From Bacteroidota bacterium (lineage in GTDB: Bacteria > Bacteroidota > Bacteroidia > Chitinophagales > Chitinophagaceae), in contig JAFDZS010000015.1 in assembly GCA_018266775.1 (NCBI GenBank), forward strand, positions 306,434 through 370,433: a DNA stretch of 64,000 nucleotides. Direction: 5' to 3'. The notes beneath the pieces were generated by a model. It was given only the letters and a program-made list of their open reading frames with translations, was not told the DNA's origin and searched no databases. Position 1 is the stretch's first letter; each line of letters starts with the position of its first letter. Made by a program: the position numbers and the translations under genes. Of this stretch, positions 8,153 through 15,763 are shown piece after piece.

Positions 8153-9576
8153 ACATCAACTTTTTGGCCAAATAAAGTACCTGCAGTACAACGGTCTGCT
8201 TTTACATGAATGTATTCCCCCTTCTGTTCGTTCGTTTTGGGGAAGATGATCACTTTATTCTGGTCATTACGGCCATACCATTCGTTGGTATTTTTTTTAC
8301 TGGGGCCTTCCACCAAAATTTTAAATGTTTTGCCCACATCCCGCTGCATACTGGCTAATGAATGGCCACGGTGCAGGTCTATCATTTCCTGTAATCTTCT
8401 CTTCTTTACCTCTTCAGGTACATCATCTTTAAACCGGCGTGCGGCAAGGGTTCCGGGCCTTTCGCTGTAGAAATACATGTAAGCCAAATCGTACTGGCAG
8501 TATTCCATCAGGCTTAAAGATTCTTGATGGTCTTCTTCGGTTTCTGTGCAAAAACCCGAAATCATATCCGTACTTAAACCACAATCAGGCAAGATTTCTT
8601 TAATGCGGTTTACTTTAGCAATATACCATTCCCGGCTGTACGTTCTGTTCATCAATTGCAGTATCCGTGTGCTGCCGCTTTGTACCGGCAGGTGAATGTA
8701 GTTACAAATGTTTTCATATTTCGCCATCGTGTACAGTACATCGTCAGTAATATCTTTGGGATGTGAAGTGGAGAAACGCACCCGCAGCAATGGAGATATC
8801 TGTGCCACTTTTTCCATCAGCATGGCAAAGGTTACCACGTTACTTTGATCAGTTGCATCAAATGGGGTGAAGTAATAACTGTCTACATTTTGTCCCAACA
8901 ACGTTACTTCGCGATAACCTTTTTCAAAAAGATCGCGGCATTCGTTTACAATACTTGCTGCATCACGGCTTCTTTCCCGGCCACGGGTGAAAGGCACTAC
9001 ACAAAAACTGCACATATTATTGCAGCCCCGCATAATGCTTACAAATGCGTTCACACCATTGCTGTTGAGGCGTATGGGTGCAATATCTGCATAGGTTTCA
9101 TCGCGGCTGAGTAAAACGTTTACAGCTTTTTGTCCGCCTTCGGCTTCTTCAATCAGTGCAGGTAAAGTGCGGTAGGCATCAGGCCCAACTACGATGTCCA
9201 CTAATTGTTCTTCTTCCAGTAATTGTGCTTTAAGGCGTTCGGCCATGCAGCCCATTACGCCAACCAGCATACCAGGGTTGGAACGTTTGTAAATTTTAAT
9301 TTCGTTCAGCCTTTTCCTTATAGTTTGTTCAGCTTTGTCGCGGATGCTGCAGGTATTGATGAGTACCAGGTTGGCATCAACAACATTTTGTGTAGCACCA
9401 AAACCTCTTTCATTTAAAATAGAAGCCACCACTTCACTGTCTGCAAAGTTCATGGCGCAGCCATAACTTTCTATATAAAAATGTTTTTTATAGTGGTTCA
9501 CCTCGTTGGCAAATGGTGCATAGGCTTCACCCTGCCTGGCTTCGTCGTGTTCTTTATGTGCCAATGTTTCCAGCAT
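8149..9576 (-). CDS. miaB: tRNA-2-methylthio-N6-dimethylallyladenosine synthase MiaB
   Basis: MiaB is a radical-SAM methylthiotransferase that converts i6A37 to ms2i6A37 in tRNAs reading UNN codons. The 475 residues contain an N-terminal UPF0004 domain with three cluster-binding cysteines (ESYGCAMNF, INTCSIRD, VMGCMAERLK), the radical-SAM CxxxCxxC motif in GCNNMCSFCVVPFTRGRERS, and a C-terminal TRAM domain. It is the first gene of the operon that runs to secG, and its stop overlaps the start of mntA. A -7-like box lies at 9596-9603. Confidence 0.95.
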   Translation of the reverse strand: MLETLAHKEHDEARQGEAYAPFANEVNHYKKHFYIESYGCAMNFADSEVVASILNERGFGATQNVVDANLVLINTCSIRDKAEQTIRKRLNEIKIYKRSNPGMLVGVMGCMAERLKAQLLEEEQLVDIVVGPDAYRTLPALIEEAEGGQKAVNVLLSRDETYADIAPIRLNSNGVNAFVSIMRGCNNMCSFCVVPFTRGRERSRDAASIVNECRDLFEKGYREVTLLGQNVDSYYFTPFDATDQSNVVTFAMLMEKVAQISPLLRVRFSTSHPKDITDDVLYTMAKYENICNYIHLPVQSGSTRILQLMNRTYSREWYIAKVNRIKEILPDCGLSTDMISGFCTETEEDHQESLSLMEYCQYDLAYMYFYSERPGTLAARRFKDDVPEEVKKRRLQEMIDLHRGHSLASMQRDVGKTFKILVEGPSKKNTNEWYGRNDQNKVIIFPKTNEQKGEYIHVKADRCTAGTLFGQKVDV

Positions 9577-9595
9577 TTCACCTTTTTTAAGAGGG

Positions 9596-9603
9596 CAAAG
9601 ATA
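9596..9603 (-). promoter_or_regulatory. TAnnTTTG -7 box upstream of miaB
   Basis: Read on the minus strand this is TATCTTTG, matching the Bacteroidota primary-sigma -7 consensus TAnnTTTG. It lies 19 bases before the miaB ATG. No clear TTTG -33 box is present at the usual spacing, so the call rests on the -7 box and position. Confidence 0.5.
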
Positions 9604-9734
9604 GCTAAATCACTTTAATTGTGACAGTATGGCAGCAATGCAGGCTTGCTAAATCAGGAAAATTAATGAGAAAATTTCCGGGAGTATTGAAATCTGTTGA
9701 GGTGAAGAAGCTGGCGTATTTAGACAATGCTTAT

Positions 9735-10283
9735 TTAATAATTGAATTTTACAGGTTTACTCCAAAGAAAATCTTTATGCGTGAATTTTTCGCTGTCGAA
9801 GAATACGGCAAATGGGGAGATGTGTTTTGCCAGCGCCTCGTCAATGCTCATGGTGGATGCATGTTTAATAACCCTTAACCCAACACTTACCAGGGCCGGA
9901 CTTTTTACAGAGGCAGACGAAAAAATGTATTCATGCTTCATTACATAAGTTTCTTTTGGTGCCAGTTTGATTTGGCGGGGTTTGTTATCATCGCAAGTGG
10001 AAGTGTTGTATATAGCGGCAATAGAAGGTTCGAAACGCAGGCAGCTGTGCCATGAGCAGGACATTAGCCAGAAGGTAAACGTGGTATCAGCAGTATTGGT
10101 TATGGTGATGCTGATGTGTTTTACCGGTTTACCGGCTTCATCCGGCTGGCCTTCATCCAGGTTTTGCAATTCCACTTTTAAGGGATATTTAGCTGGCGGC
10201 TTTGTTGTAACAGTTTTTTTTTGAGCAACTGCTGCAACAGAAAAAAATAATACGCTGAAAAATAGTACTTGCTTAATGTTCAT
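9735..10283 (-). CDS. secreted hypothetical protein
   Basis: The 182-residue product has a clear Sec signal peptide (MNIKQVLFFSVLFFSVAAVAQ) and a beta-rich mature domain including KHISITITNTADTTFTFWLM, suggestive of an immunoglobulin-like or DUF4625-like fold. Three cysteines (CSWHSC and TCDD) could form disulfides. No catalytic motif is visible. It is followed upstream on the same strand, 7 bases away, by the conserved hypothetical gene at 10291, so the two are probably co-transcribed. Function unknown. Confidence 0.55.
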   Translation of the reverse strand: MNIKQVLFFSVLFFSVAAVAQKKTVTTKPPAKYPLKVELQNLDEGQPDEAGKPVKHISITITNTADTTFTFWLMSCSWHSCLRFEPSIAAIYNTSTCDDNKPRQIKLAPKETYVMKHEYIFSSASVKSPALVSVGLRVIKHASTMSIDEALAKHISPFAVFFDSEKFTHKDFLWSKPVKFNY

Positions 10284-10290
10284 TGGAGGT

Positions 10291-10800
10291 TCAGGCTTTT
10301 GCCGGTAACTTTTGAGCCAGCCAGGTGTTTTTTACCGGCCTGATCCAATTGTCCAGCAATTCTTTTTTAGTTAAAACAGTATTGTTGAAATATAAGGTTT
10401 CTGCATTGATGAAATTATTCTCCACCGCATAGTTTAATTGTGACAGGGGCAGCATTTCCACTTTGTCCTTAATCAAAAAAGCGAGGTTCAGCCGGTTGAA
10501 CATGTCCACGTTAAATTTCTTTTCTATGTCTTTAATCAAATGAACAGAGCTGTCAGTACTGCAACCGCTTACACCGCTTTGTGTTTCATCGGCCATTAAA
10601 ACAATAAATCTTCCAAAAAATAAATTCGCATAGCCTTTCACCGGGTCGCCGTGGCTTTTCCAGTTATCAACAAAAGCTTTCAGCATATCTTCAATCTCAA
10701 ATGCTTCGCTGATAAAAAATAAACGGTTGCTCTGATAAATCCACACACGGGAACTATCGTGAAAGTCTTCCGGAATATGTTCTTTTAAATCAAAACTCAT
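10291..10800 (-). CDS. conserved Bacteroidota protein, often mis-named ABC transporter ATPase
   Basis: This 169-residue protein matches a Bacteroidota family commonly labelled 'ABC transporter ATPase', recognised by RVWIYQSNRLF, GRFIVLMADE, SGCSTDSSVHLIKDIEKKF and a C-terminal WIRPVKNTWLAQKL. It has no Walker A, signature or Walker B motif, so the label is wrong. It looks like a small soluble alpha/beta protein with a conserved Cys (GCSTDSS). The ATG at 10800 is preferred to one five codons upstream. It follows the Fe-S protein gene with a 30-base gap, an order I recall from relatives. Function unknown. Confidence 0.7.
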   Translation of the reverse strand: MSFDLKEHIPEDFHDSSRVWIYQSNRLFFISEAFEIEDMLKAFVDNWKSHGDPVKGYANLFFGRFIVLMADETQSGVSGCSTDSSVHLIKDIEKKFNVDMFNRLNLAFLIKDKVEMLPLSQLNYAVENNFINAETLYFNNTVLTKKELLDNWIRPVKNTWLAQKLPAKA

Positions 10801-10830
10801 GCTATAAAAATTCAAAACACTAATTAATAT

Positions 10831-11607
10831 TTATAAAGATGCGGCTATCATTTCAGCAATGTCGAGCACCTGTACCGTATCTTCTTTCTCATTCGATTTT
10901 ACGCCGTCTGTCATCATTGTATTGCAAAACGGGCAGGCTGATGCAATAACGCCGGCGCCTGTTTGCAGGGCTTCAGCAGTTCTGTCTAAATTAATGCGTA
11001 CAGTTCCTTTTTCTTCTTCCTTAAACATTTGTGCACCACCTGCACCACAGCACAAACCATTGCTGCGGCAACGTTTCATTTCCACCAATTCAGCATCCAA
11101 GGCTTCCAGTACTTTGCGTGGTGCTTCATAAATATTATTGGCACGGCCCAGGTAACAACTGTCATGGTACGTGATCTTTTTACCTTTAAAAGTACCGCCA
11201 CCATTCAGTTTTATTTTTCCTTCATCAATCAGTTGCTGAATGAAAGTAGTGTGATGAATGACTTCGTATGTTCCGCCCAGTTCAGGATATTCGTTCTTTA
11301 AAGTATTAAAGCAATGCGGGCAGGCGGTTACGATTTTCTTGATGCCATAACCATTCAAAATTTGAATATTTTGATAGGCCATCATCTGGAACATGAACTC
11401 ATTGCCGCTGCGCCTTGCAGGGTCGCCGGTGCACATTTCTTCTTTACCTAGAATTGCATATTTGATACCCACTTTATCTAAAATGGTGGCAAAAGCTTTC
11501 GTGATTTTTTGTGCCCGCTGATCAAAACTTCCGGCACAACCCACCCAAAACAACACTTCAGGATGTTCACCATCAGCCATGAATTCTGCCATTGTTGGTA
11601 TATGCAT
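10831..11607 (-). CDS. cysteine-rich (CCG) iron-sulfur oxidoreductase subunit
   Basis: This 258-residue protein belongs to the LutA/HdrB/GlpC-type group with two cysteine-rich CCG domains: VGCAGSFDQRA with CPHCF in the first half, and SCYLGRANN, SNGLCCGAGGAQMF and SACPFCNTMM in the second. Such subunits bind an iron-sulfur cluster and pass electrons in lactate or glycolate oxidation or heterodisulfide reduction. The larger 4Fe-4S partner normally encoded next door is not adjacent: the upstream gene is a divergent ATP-grasp protein. The ATG at 11607 is chosen over a TTG at 11616 (the track-independent reason is the IPTMAE start common to relatives). Electron donor unknown. Confidence 0.8.
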   Translation of the reverse strand: MHIPTMAEFMADGEHPEVLFWVGCAGSFDQRAQKITKAFATILDKVGIKYAILGKEEMCTGDPARRSGNEFMFQMMAYQNIQILNGYGIKKIVTACPHCFNTLKNEYPELGGTYEVIHHTTFIQQLIDEGKIKLNGGGTFKGKKITYHDSCYLGRANNIYEAPRKVLEALDAELVEMKRCRSNGLCCGAGGAQMFKEEEKGTVRINLDRTAEALQTGAGVIASACPFCNTMMTDGVKSNEKEDTVQVLDIAEMIAASL

Positions 11608-11677
11608 ACTTTTCAATTTGGTACCGCAAATGTAATTAATAGTTTTACGATTGCCGTTTGCTGATTAGGGTTTATTT

Positions 11678-12748
11678 TTGGCGAATATATTGAAGCAGTT
11701 GAAAAAGATCATTCAGAAAATTACGAATTGGGAAGCCTGGCCATTTAAGTTGATTTATGCACCTATCACCCCTGTATGGCTTTGGTACACTATAAAATCC
11801 GGCGCCGTTTGGTTTTTTACACCCAGCAATCCCAAGCTCACTTTTGGTGGTATGGAAGGTGAGCCCAAAAAAGAAATGTATCAACTGCTGCCGAAAGCAT
11901 TTTATCCCACCACATTTAACGTGTTACCGGGTGAAGCGTTTGATGAGATCCAAAAAAAAATACAACAAAATGGGATCCGGTATCCATTAATTGTAAAACC
12001 TGAAGTGGGCGGGCAGGGCATCCTGTTCAGAAAACTGGATACAGAACAGGAGTTGCAGCATTATCATTCCCTGATGCCTTTTGAATACATTATTCAGGCG
12101 CTGGTGGAATTTCCGATGGAAGTAAGTGTGTTTTATATCCGGCACCCCAAAGAACAAAAAGGAATGGTAACCGGTTTTTTGCATAAAATTCCCATGCAGG
12201 TAATTGGAGATGGTGTGCAAACACTGGAGCAATTGATTTTGCAGCATGCCAAAGGGCAGAAACGGGTGGAAGAATTATACCATAAGCATAAAAGCAAGTG
12301 GAGCACAGTAATACCATCTGGTGAAAAATATATGCTGAGTTATGCGGCTAACCATAACCGTGGAGCACATTTTGTTGACCTTAAAAATCATATTGATGAT
12401 CAGTTGGTGCAGGTTTTTGACAAGATCAGTCTGGATATTGATGATTTTTTTTATGGCCGTTACGATATTATGTGCAACTGTGTGGACGACCTGAAAAGCG
12501 GTAAGAACTTTATGATATTGGAATACAATGGTTGTGGTGCAGAGCCTAATCATTTTTACGACACCGGTTATACGCTTATGGGCGCTTATAAAGAAATATT
12601 GAAACACTGGAAAGCCCTGTATGAAATTTGCCGGTATAACAGTAAGCGGGGAATAAAGCCATGGCCGTTAATGAGAGGGCATCGTTTTTTGCAAAACAGT
12701 AAAGTGTTAAAAAAGCAAATGTGGGAAGTGGACAGGAGGATTGGGTGA
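11678..12748 (+). CDS. ATP-grasp domain protein
   Basis: This 356-residue protein carries an ATP-grasp fold: YPLIVKPEVGGQGILFRKL forms the first ATP-binding strand and Lys region, EYIIQALVEFPMEVSVFYIR the second, and GRYDIMCN with FMILEYNGCGAEPNHFY holds the metal-binding residues. It resembles D-alanine-D-alanine ligase-like proteins, though the substrate is not evident. The first possible start after the in-frame stop at 11666 is the TTG at 11678, so this gene likely uses TTG. A hydrophobic patch near residues 24-50 could associate with the membrane. A C-poor repeat follows the stop. Confidence 0.7.
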   Translation: MANILKQLKKIIQKITNWEAWPFKLIYAPITPVWLWYTIKSGAVWFFTPSNPKLTFGGMEGEPKKEMYQLLPKAFYPTTFNVLPGEAFDEIQKKIQQNGIRYPLIVKPEVGGQGILFRKLDTEQELQHYHSLMPFEYIIQALVEFPMEVSVFYIRHPKEQKGMVTGFLHKIPMQVIGDGVQTLEQLILQHAKGQKRVEELYHKHKSKWSTVIPSGEKYMLSYAANHNRGAHFVDLKNHIDDQLVQVFDKISLDIDDFFYGRYDIMCNCVDDLKSGKNFMILEYNGCGAEPNHFYDTGYTLMGAYKEILKHWKALYEICRYNSKRGIKPWPLMRGHRFLQNSKVLKKQMWEVDRRIG

Positions 12749-12815
12749 GGGGCGGGGGATGGTGAATTGGTTTACTGGCTAATTAGTTTATTGGTTAATT
12801 CGTGTAATTCGTTTT
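12749..12815 (+). repeat. C-poor simple repeat after stop codon
   Basis: Immediately after the stop codon the sequence becomes G-rich and then repeats degenerate units such as GGTTTACTGGCTAATTAG and TTTATTGGTTAATTCG. The phrase TTTATTGGTTAATT recurs, in the same orientation relative to the gene end, beside the genes that end at 62466 and 62610. Confidence 0.6.
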
Positions 12816-12858
12816 AATTAGTGAAACACTTTCTTCAAATTCATGTCTGTTACTGTAT

Positions 12859-13536
12859 ATGATTCGTTTGCTCAAAATATTTTCCTGGGGTTTGGTCATC
12901 AGTTTTTTGGGTTCGCTTCCATTGGGTACGCTTAATGTTGCGGCCATGCAGATTGGTATACAGGAAAGCATTATGCACGCCATGTATTTTTCATTCGGTT
13001 CATTATTGGTGGAAATGGTGTATGTAAGAATTTCTTTAGTGGGTATAGATTGGGTGCGTAAACAGGAAAAGCTGATGAAGCTGATGGAATGGATTACACT
13101 GGCCATTATTGTGGCACTGGCAACAGGCAGTTTTATTGCAGCCGCAAAAGGTAATGGTCAGGCGAAAAATGTATTGCTTGAAAATAACATGCACCGCTTT
13201 TTTCTGGGTGCCGTAATGTCTGCCATAAACCCGGTACAAATTCCTTTTTGGTTTGGGTGGAGCACCGTGTTGTTCACCAAAAAAATACTGGAACCTAAAA
13301 ATGATCATTATAACAGTTATATAACAGGCATTGGTATTGGAACTTTATTGGGAAACGCAGTGTTTATTTTTGGTGGCAAATGGATGGTACAACGCATTGC
13401 CAACAGTCAGCAATATTTAAACTGGGTGATTGGGGGCATATTTGCTGTTACTGCTGTTATTCAACTGATCAAAATGCTGCTGCATAAAGATGCCATCTCC
13501 AAATTTGAACATAAGGAAACTGATCATCAACAATAA
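12859..13536 (+). CDS. LysE/RhtB-type transporter
   Basis: The 225-residue protein has six hydrophobic helices and the LysE-family signature near the first helix (SFLGSLPLGTLNVAAMQIG) and NPVQIPFWFGW in the fourth. The family exports amino acids or other small solutes across the inner membrane. A short hydrophilic C-terminus ends the protein. It is followed after 11 bases by the DinB-like gene, so they form an operon. Family is firm; substrate unknown. Confidence 0.85.
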   Translation: MIRLLKIFSWGLVISFLGSLPLGTLNVAAMQIGIQESIMHAMYFSFGSLLVEMVYVRISLVGIDWVRKQEKLMKLMEWITLAIIVALATGSFIAAAKGNGQAKNVLLENNMHRFFLGAVMSAINPVQIPFWFGWSTVLFTKKILEPKNDHYNSYITGIGIGTLLGNAVFIFGGKWMVQRIANSQQYLNWVIGGIFAVTAVIQLIKMLLHKDAISKFEHKETDHQQ

Positions 13537-13547
13537 AAACAATTACT

Positions 13548-14042
13548 ATGGCTTTAAAAGACGGATTGATTGCAGAACTGAAACATGAAGCTTCCATGAC
13601 ACGGAAAATACTGGAGCGTGTACCGCTGGATAAAAAAGACTGGAAGCCGCATGAAAAATCAATGACAGTGGGCAGGCTGGCCACACATATTGCAGAAAAC
13701 ACACAGTGGATAACCCGCATCCTTACGGCAGATGAATTTGATTTTGCTGCCAATAAATTTGCACCACATACTGCGGTTTCTTCTGAAGAGTTGCTGCATA
13801 TTTTTGATACCAAACTGGCTGCTGCCATAACTGATCTTGAAAATGCCGCAGATGAGGAGTTTGATACAATATGGACGGTAAAAATGGGCGATACTGTTAT
13901 GATGCAACTGCCAAAAAAAGTAGCCATCCGCAGTTGGTCACTAAATCATATTGTGCATCACCGCGGCCAGTTATCTGTATTTTTAAGATTGCTCGATGTG
14001 CCCGTGCCGGGCATGTACGGCCCTTCGGCAGATGAACGGTAA
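13548..14042 (+). CDS. DinB-like family protein
   Basis: This 164-residue four-helix protein matches the DinB/YfiT-like family, probable metal-dependent thiol transferases or hydrolases. Metal-binding histidines are visible in ATHIAENTQWI (about residue 46) and LNHIVHHRGQLSVFLRLL (about 127-135), the last being the strongest family signature. Length is typical. It follows the LysE gene closely. The true substrate is unknown for most members. Confidence 0.85.
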   Translation: MALKDGLIAELKHEASMTRKILERVPLDKKDWKPHEKSMTVGRLATHIAENTQWITRILTADEFDFAANKFAPHTAVSSEELLHIFDTKLAAAITDLENAADEEFDTIWTVKMGDTVMMQLPKKVAIRSWSLNHIVHHRGQLSVFLRLLDVPVPGMYGPSADER

Positions 14043-14051
14043 ATAAAGATG

Positions 14052-14085
14052 TTGTTGATCGTTGGTATTAATCAACGATCAACAA
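14052..14085. terminator. bidirectional hairpin between convergent genes
   Basis: A perfect 13-bp stem has arms at 14052-14064 (TTGTTGATCGTTG) and 14073-14085 with an 8-base loop. It lies between the DinB-like gene (ends 14042) and the cupin gene (ends 14068, minus strand). The right arm overlaps the last codons of the cupin gene. No long T tract follows on either side. Confidence 0.65.
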
Positions 14086-14397
14086 TTTACATCCATTGAT
14101 AGTGGAGGAACGATGGGCTTCGCAATCATCACCAACATGATAAGTCATGCCTTTGGCAAACCTGAAAATGCGGCCATCTTCCAGGCGTGTTTCCATTTCA
14201 CCTTCAATGCAATAAATAACGTGGCCTTTATGGCACCAGTGATCTGCTAAATAACCGGCAGAATATTCCACCATGCGCACCCTGATGTTTCCCATGTGAA
14301 ATACCTGGGAAATACATTTTCCGGTAACGCCGGGTCGCTCCATCACCTCAATATCTTTCCAGTCAATAATGGTAAAAGGAAATTTGTCAATCTTCAT
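14068..14397 (-). CDS. DHCW-motif-type cupin protein
   Basis: This 109-residue single-domain cupin shows YLADHWCHKGHVIYCIEGEM, containing the first cupin motif with metal-binding His and Glu and the DHWC sequence that names a small cupin family, and FRFAKGMTYHVGDDCEAH as the second motif. The ATG at 14397 is preferred over a TTG two codons upstream. Its 3' end lies inside the 13-bp hairpin. The ligand or reaction is unknown. Confidence 0.8.
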   Translation of the reverse strand: MKIDKFPFTIIDWKDIEVMERPGVTGKCISQVFHMGNIRVRMVEYSAGYLADHWCHKGHVIYCIEGEMETRLEDGRIFRFAKGMTYHVGDDCEAHRSSTINGCKLLIVD

Positions 14398-14457
14398 TTG
14401 CAACAGGTTTAATCGTTTTATTTATTGGTATAAAATGCTATTCAAAACGGATTGGTA

Positions 14458-14465
14458 TACCTTTG
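14458..14465 (+). promoter_or_regulatory. TAnnTTTG -7 box
   Basis: TACCTTTG matches the Bacteroidota -7 consensus and lies 19 bases upstream of the methyltransferase ATG at 14485. A clear -33 TTTG is not seen. Confidence 0.45.
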
Positions 14466-14484
14466 TGTTTTGTAAAAATAAAGC

Positions 14485-15660
14485 ATGCAGCACCAGGTTC
14501 AGCAATTTCTTGAAAAAATTTCCAGCAGCTTCAGTGCACAGCAATTCATTAAATTAACGCTGGGTAATAAAAGGAATAAACAGTCAGACTTAAAAAATGT
14601 TTTTGTTAAACCTGTAATTATTAAACAGGCTCAGCAATTATCTTTTACCTATCGCCATCTTACCCAGGATATGGTGAAGAACTATACCGTAAAAGATGCA
14701 TTGATATTACTGGAGAAAATGCTGCAGGCTGATTTCTGCAATGCGGATTTATTTACCGCTGCTAACGACTATTATTTATCCATTGACAAAAAGGAGCAGG
14801 CAAAACTGATCATCCGCCCGGCCAGCTTAACAATAAAAGAAGATGCGGGACAGCATGATAAAGTAAAAAACAGGATCGTTAACAGCACTACAGCGGTGTA
14901 TTTGAAAGAACTTGGAATTACAACTGCAGAAGGCATAGTGAAGAAAGATATGCAGGATAAATTCAAACAGATCAACCGCTATGTGGAAATCATTGAAGGC
15001 ATTATTAAAGAAGTGGATTTTGGAAATGAATTAACAGTTGCAGATATGGGCAGTGGCAAGGGGTATCTTACTTTTGCTTTATACGATTACCTTACCAATA
15101 CATTACACAAACAGGCTGCGGTAACGGGTATTGAAATGCGCCCCGGCCTGGTTAACAAATGTAATGCCATTGCCACTGCGGCGCAGTACGATCATTTGGT
15201 TTTTAAAGAAGGCACCATTGCTGATGCATCCATAGAAAACATTGACATGCTCATCGCCCTGCATGCCTGCGATACGGCGACAGACGATGCCATTTTTAAA
15301 GGCATCACTGCCAATGCCAAAGTGATTGTTTGTGCGCCGTGCTGCCATAAACAAATACGCAAACAGACAGCGCCAGCAAATGCATTAAAAGCCATTACCA
15401 GGCATGGCATATTATTAGAACGGCAGGCCGAAACACTTACAGATGCCATCAGGGCATTATTACTGGAGTCGCAGGGCTATAAAACAAAAGTGTTTGAATT
15501 CATCAGTACCGAACATACGCCCAAGAATGTTTTAATTGTGGGCACAAAAGCCAATAAAAGTGATACTGCAAAAAAAGAAAGCCTGGATGCTGTGAAAGAA
15601 TTAAAGCAACTGTTCGGTATACAATTTCACTACCTGGAAAGATTATTGCAACCACATTAA
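14485..15660 (+). CDS. METTL25/GSTCD-type SAM methyltransferase
   Basis: The 391-residue protein carries a class I methyltransferase domain at about 170-300. Motif I is VADMGSGKGYLTFALYDYL, followed by LIALHACDTATDDAIF (acidic post-motif) and VIVCAPCCHKQIRKQ, the PCCHKQ signature of the Methyltransf_32 family (related to eukaryotic METTL25 and GSTCD). The N-terminal 165 residues form a family-specific alpha/beta extension. RNA modification is plausible for this group, but the target is unknown. Confidence 0.8.
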   Translation: MQHQVQQFLEKISSSFSAQQFIKLTLGNKRNKQSDLKNVFVKPVIIKQAQQLSFTYRHLTQDMVKNYTVKDALILLEKMLQADFCNADLFTAANDYYLSIDKKEQAKLIIRPASLTIKEDAGQHDKVKNRIVNSTTAVYLKELGITTAEGIVKKDMQDKFKQINRYVEIIEGIIKEVDFGNELTVADMGSGKGYLTFALYDYLTNTLHKQAAVTGIEMRPGLVNKCNAIATAAQYDHLVFKEGTIADASIENIDMLIALHACDTATDDAIFKGITANAKVIVCAPCCHKQIRKQTAPANALKAITRHGILLERQAETLTDAIRALLLESQGYKTKVFEFISTEHTPKNVLIVGTKANKSDTAKKESLDAVKELKQLFGIQFHYLERLLQPH

Positions 15661-15763
15661 TCAACCCGGTTAAGGCGACATCCCCGCAATTAAATGCATT
15701 CTGCAATTGCGGAACTAAAAAAATTAGTAATTTGCTTCCTGTTCCAAACGCATCACCGCATTC

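Noticed and set aside
13469..13927. 152-residue minus-strand frame
   Set aside because: It is the shadow of the DinB-like and LysE genes, with no domain or promoter of its own.
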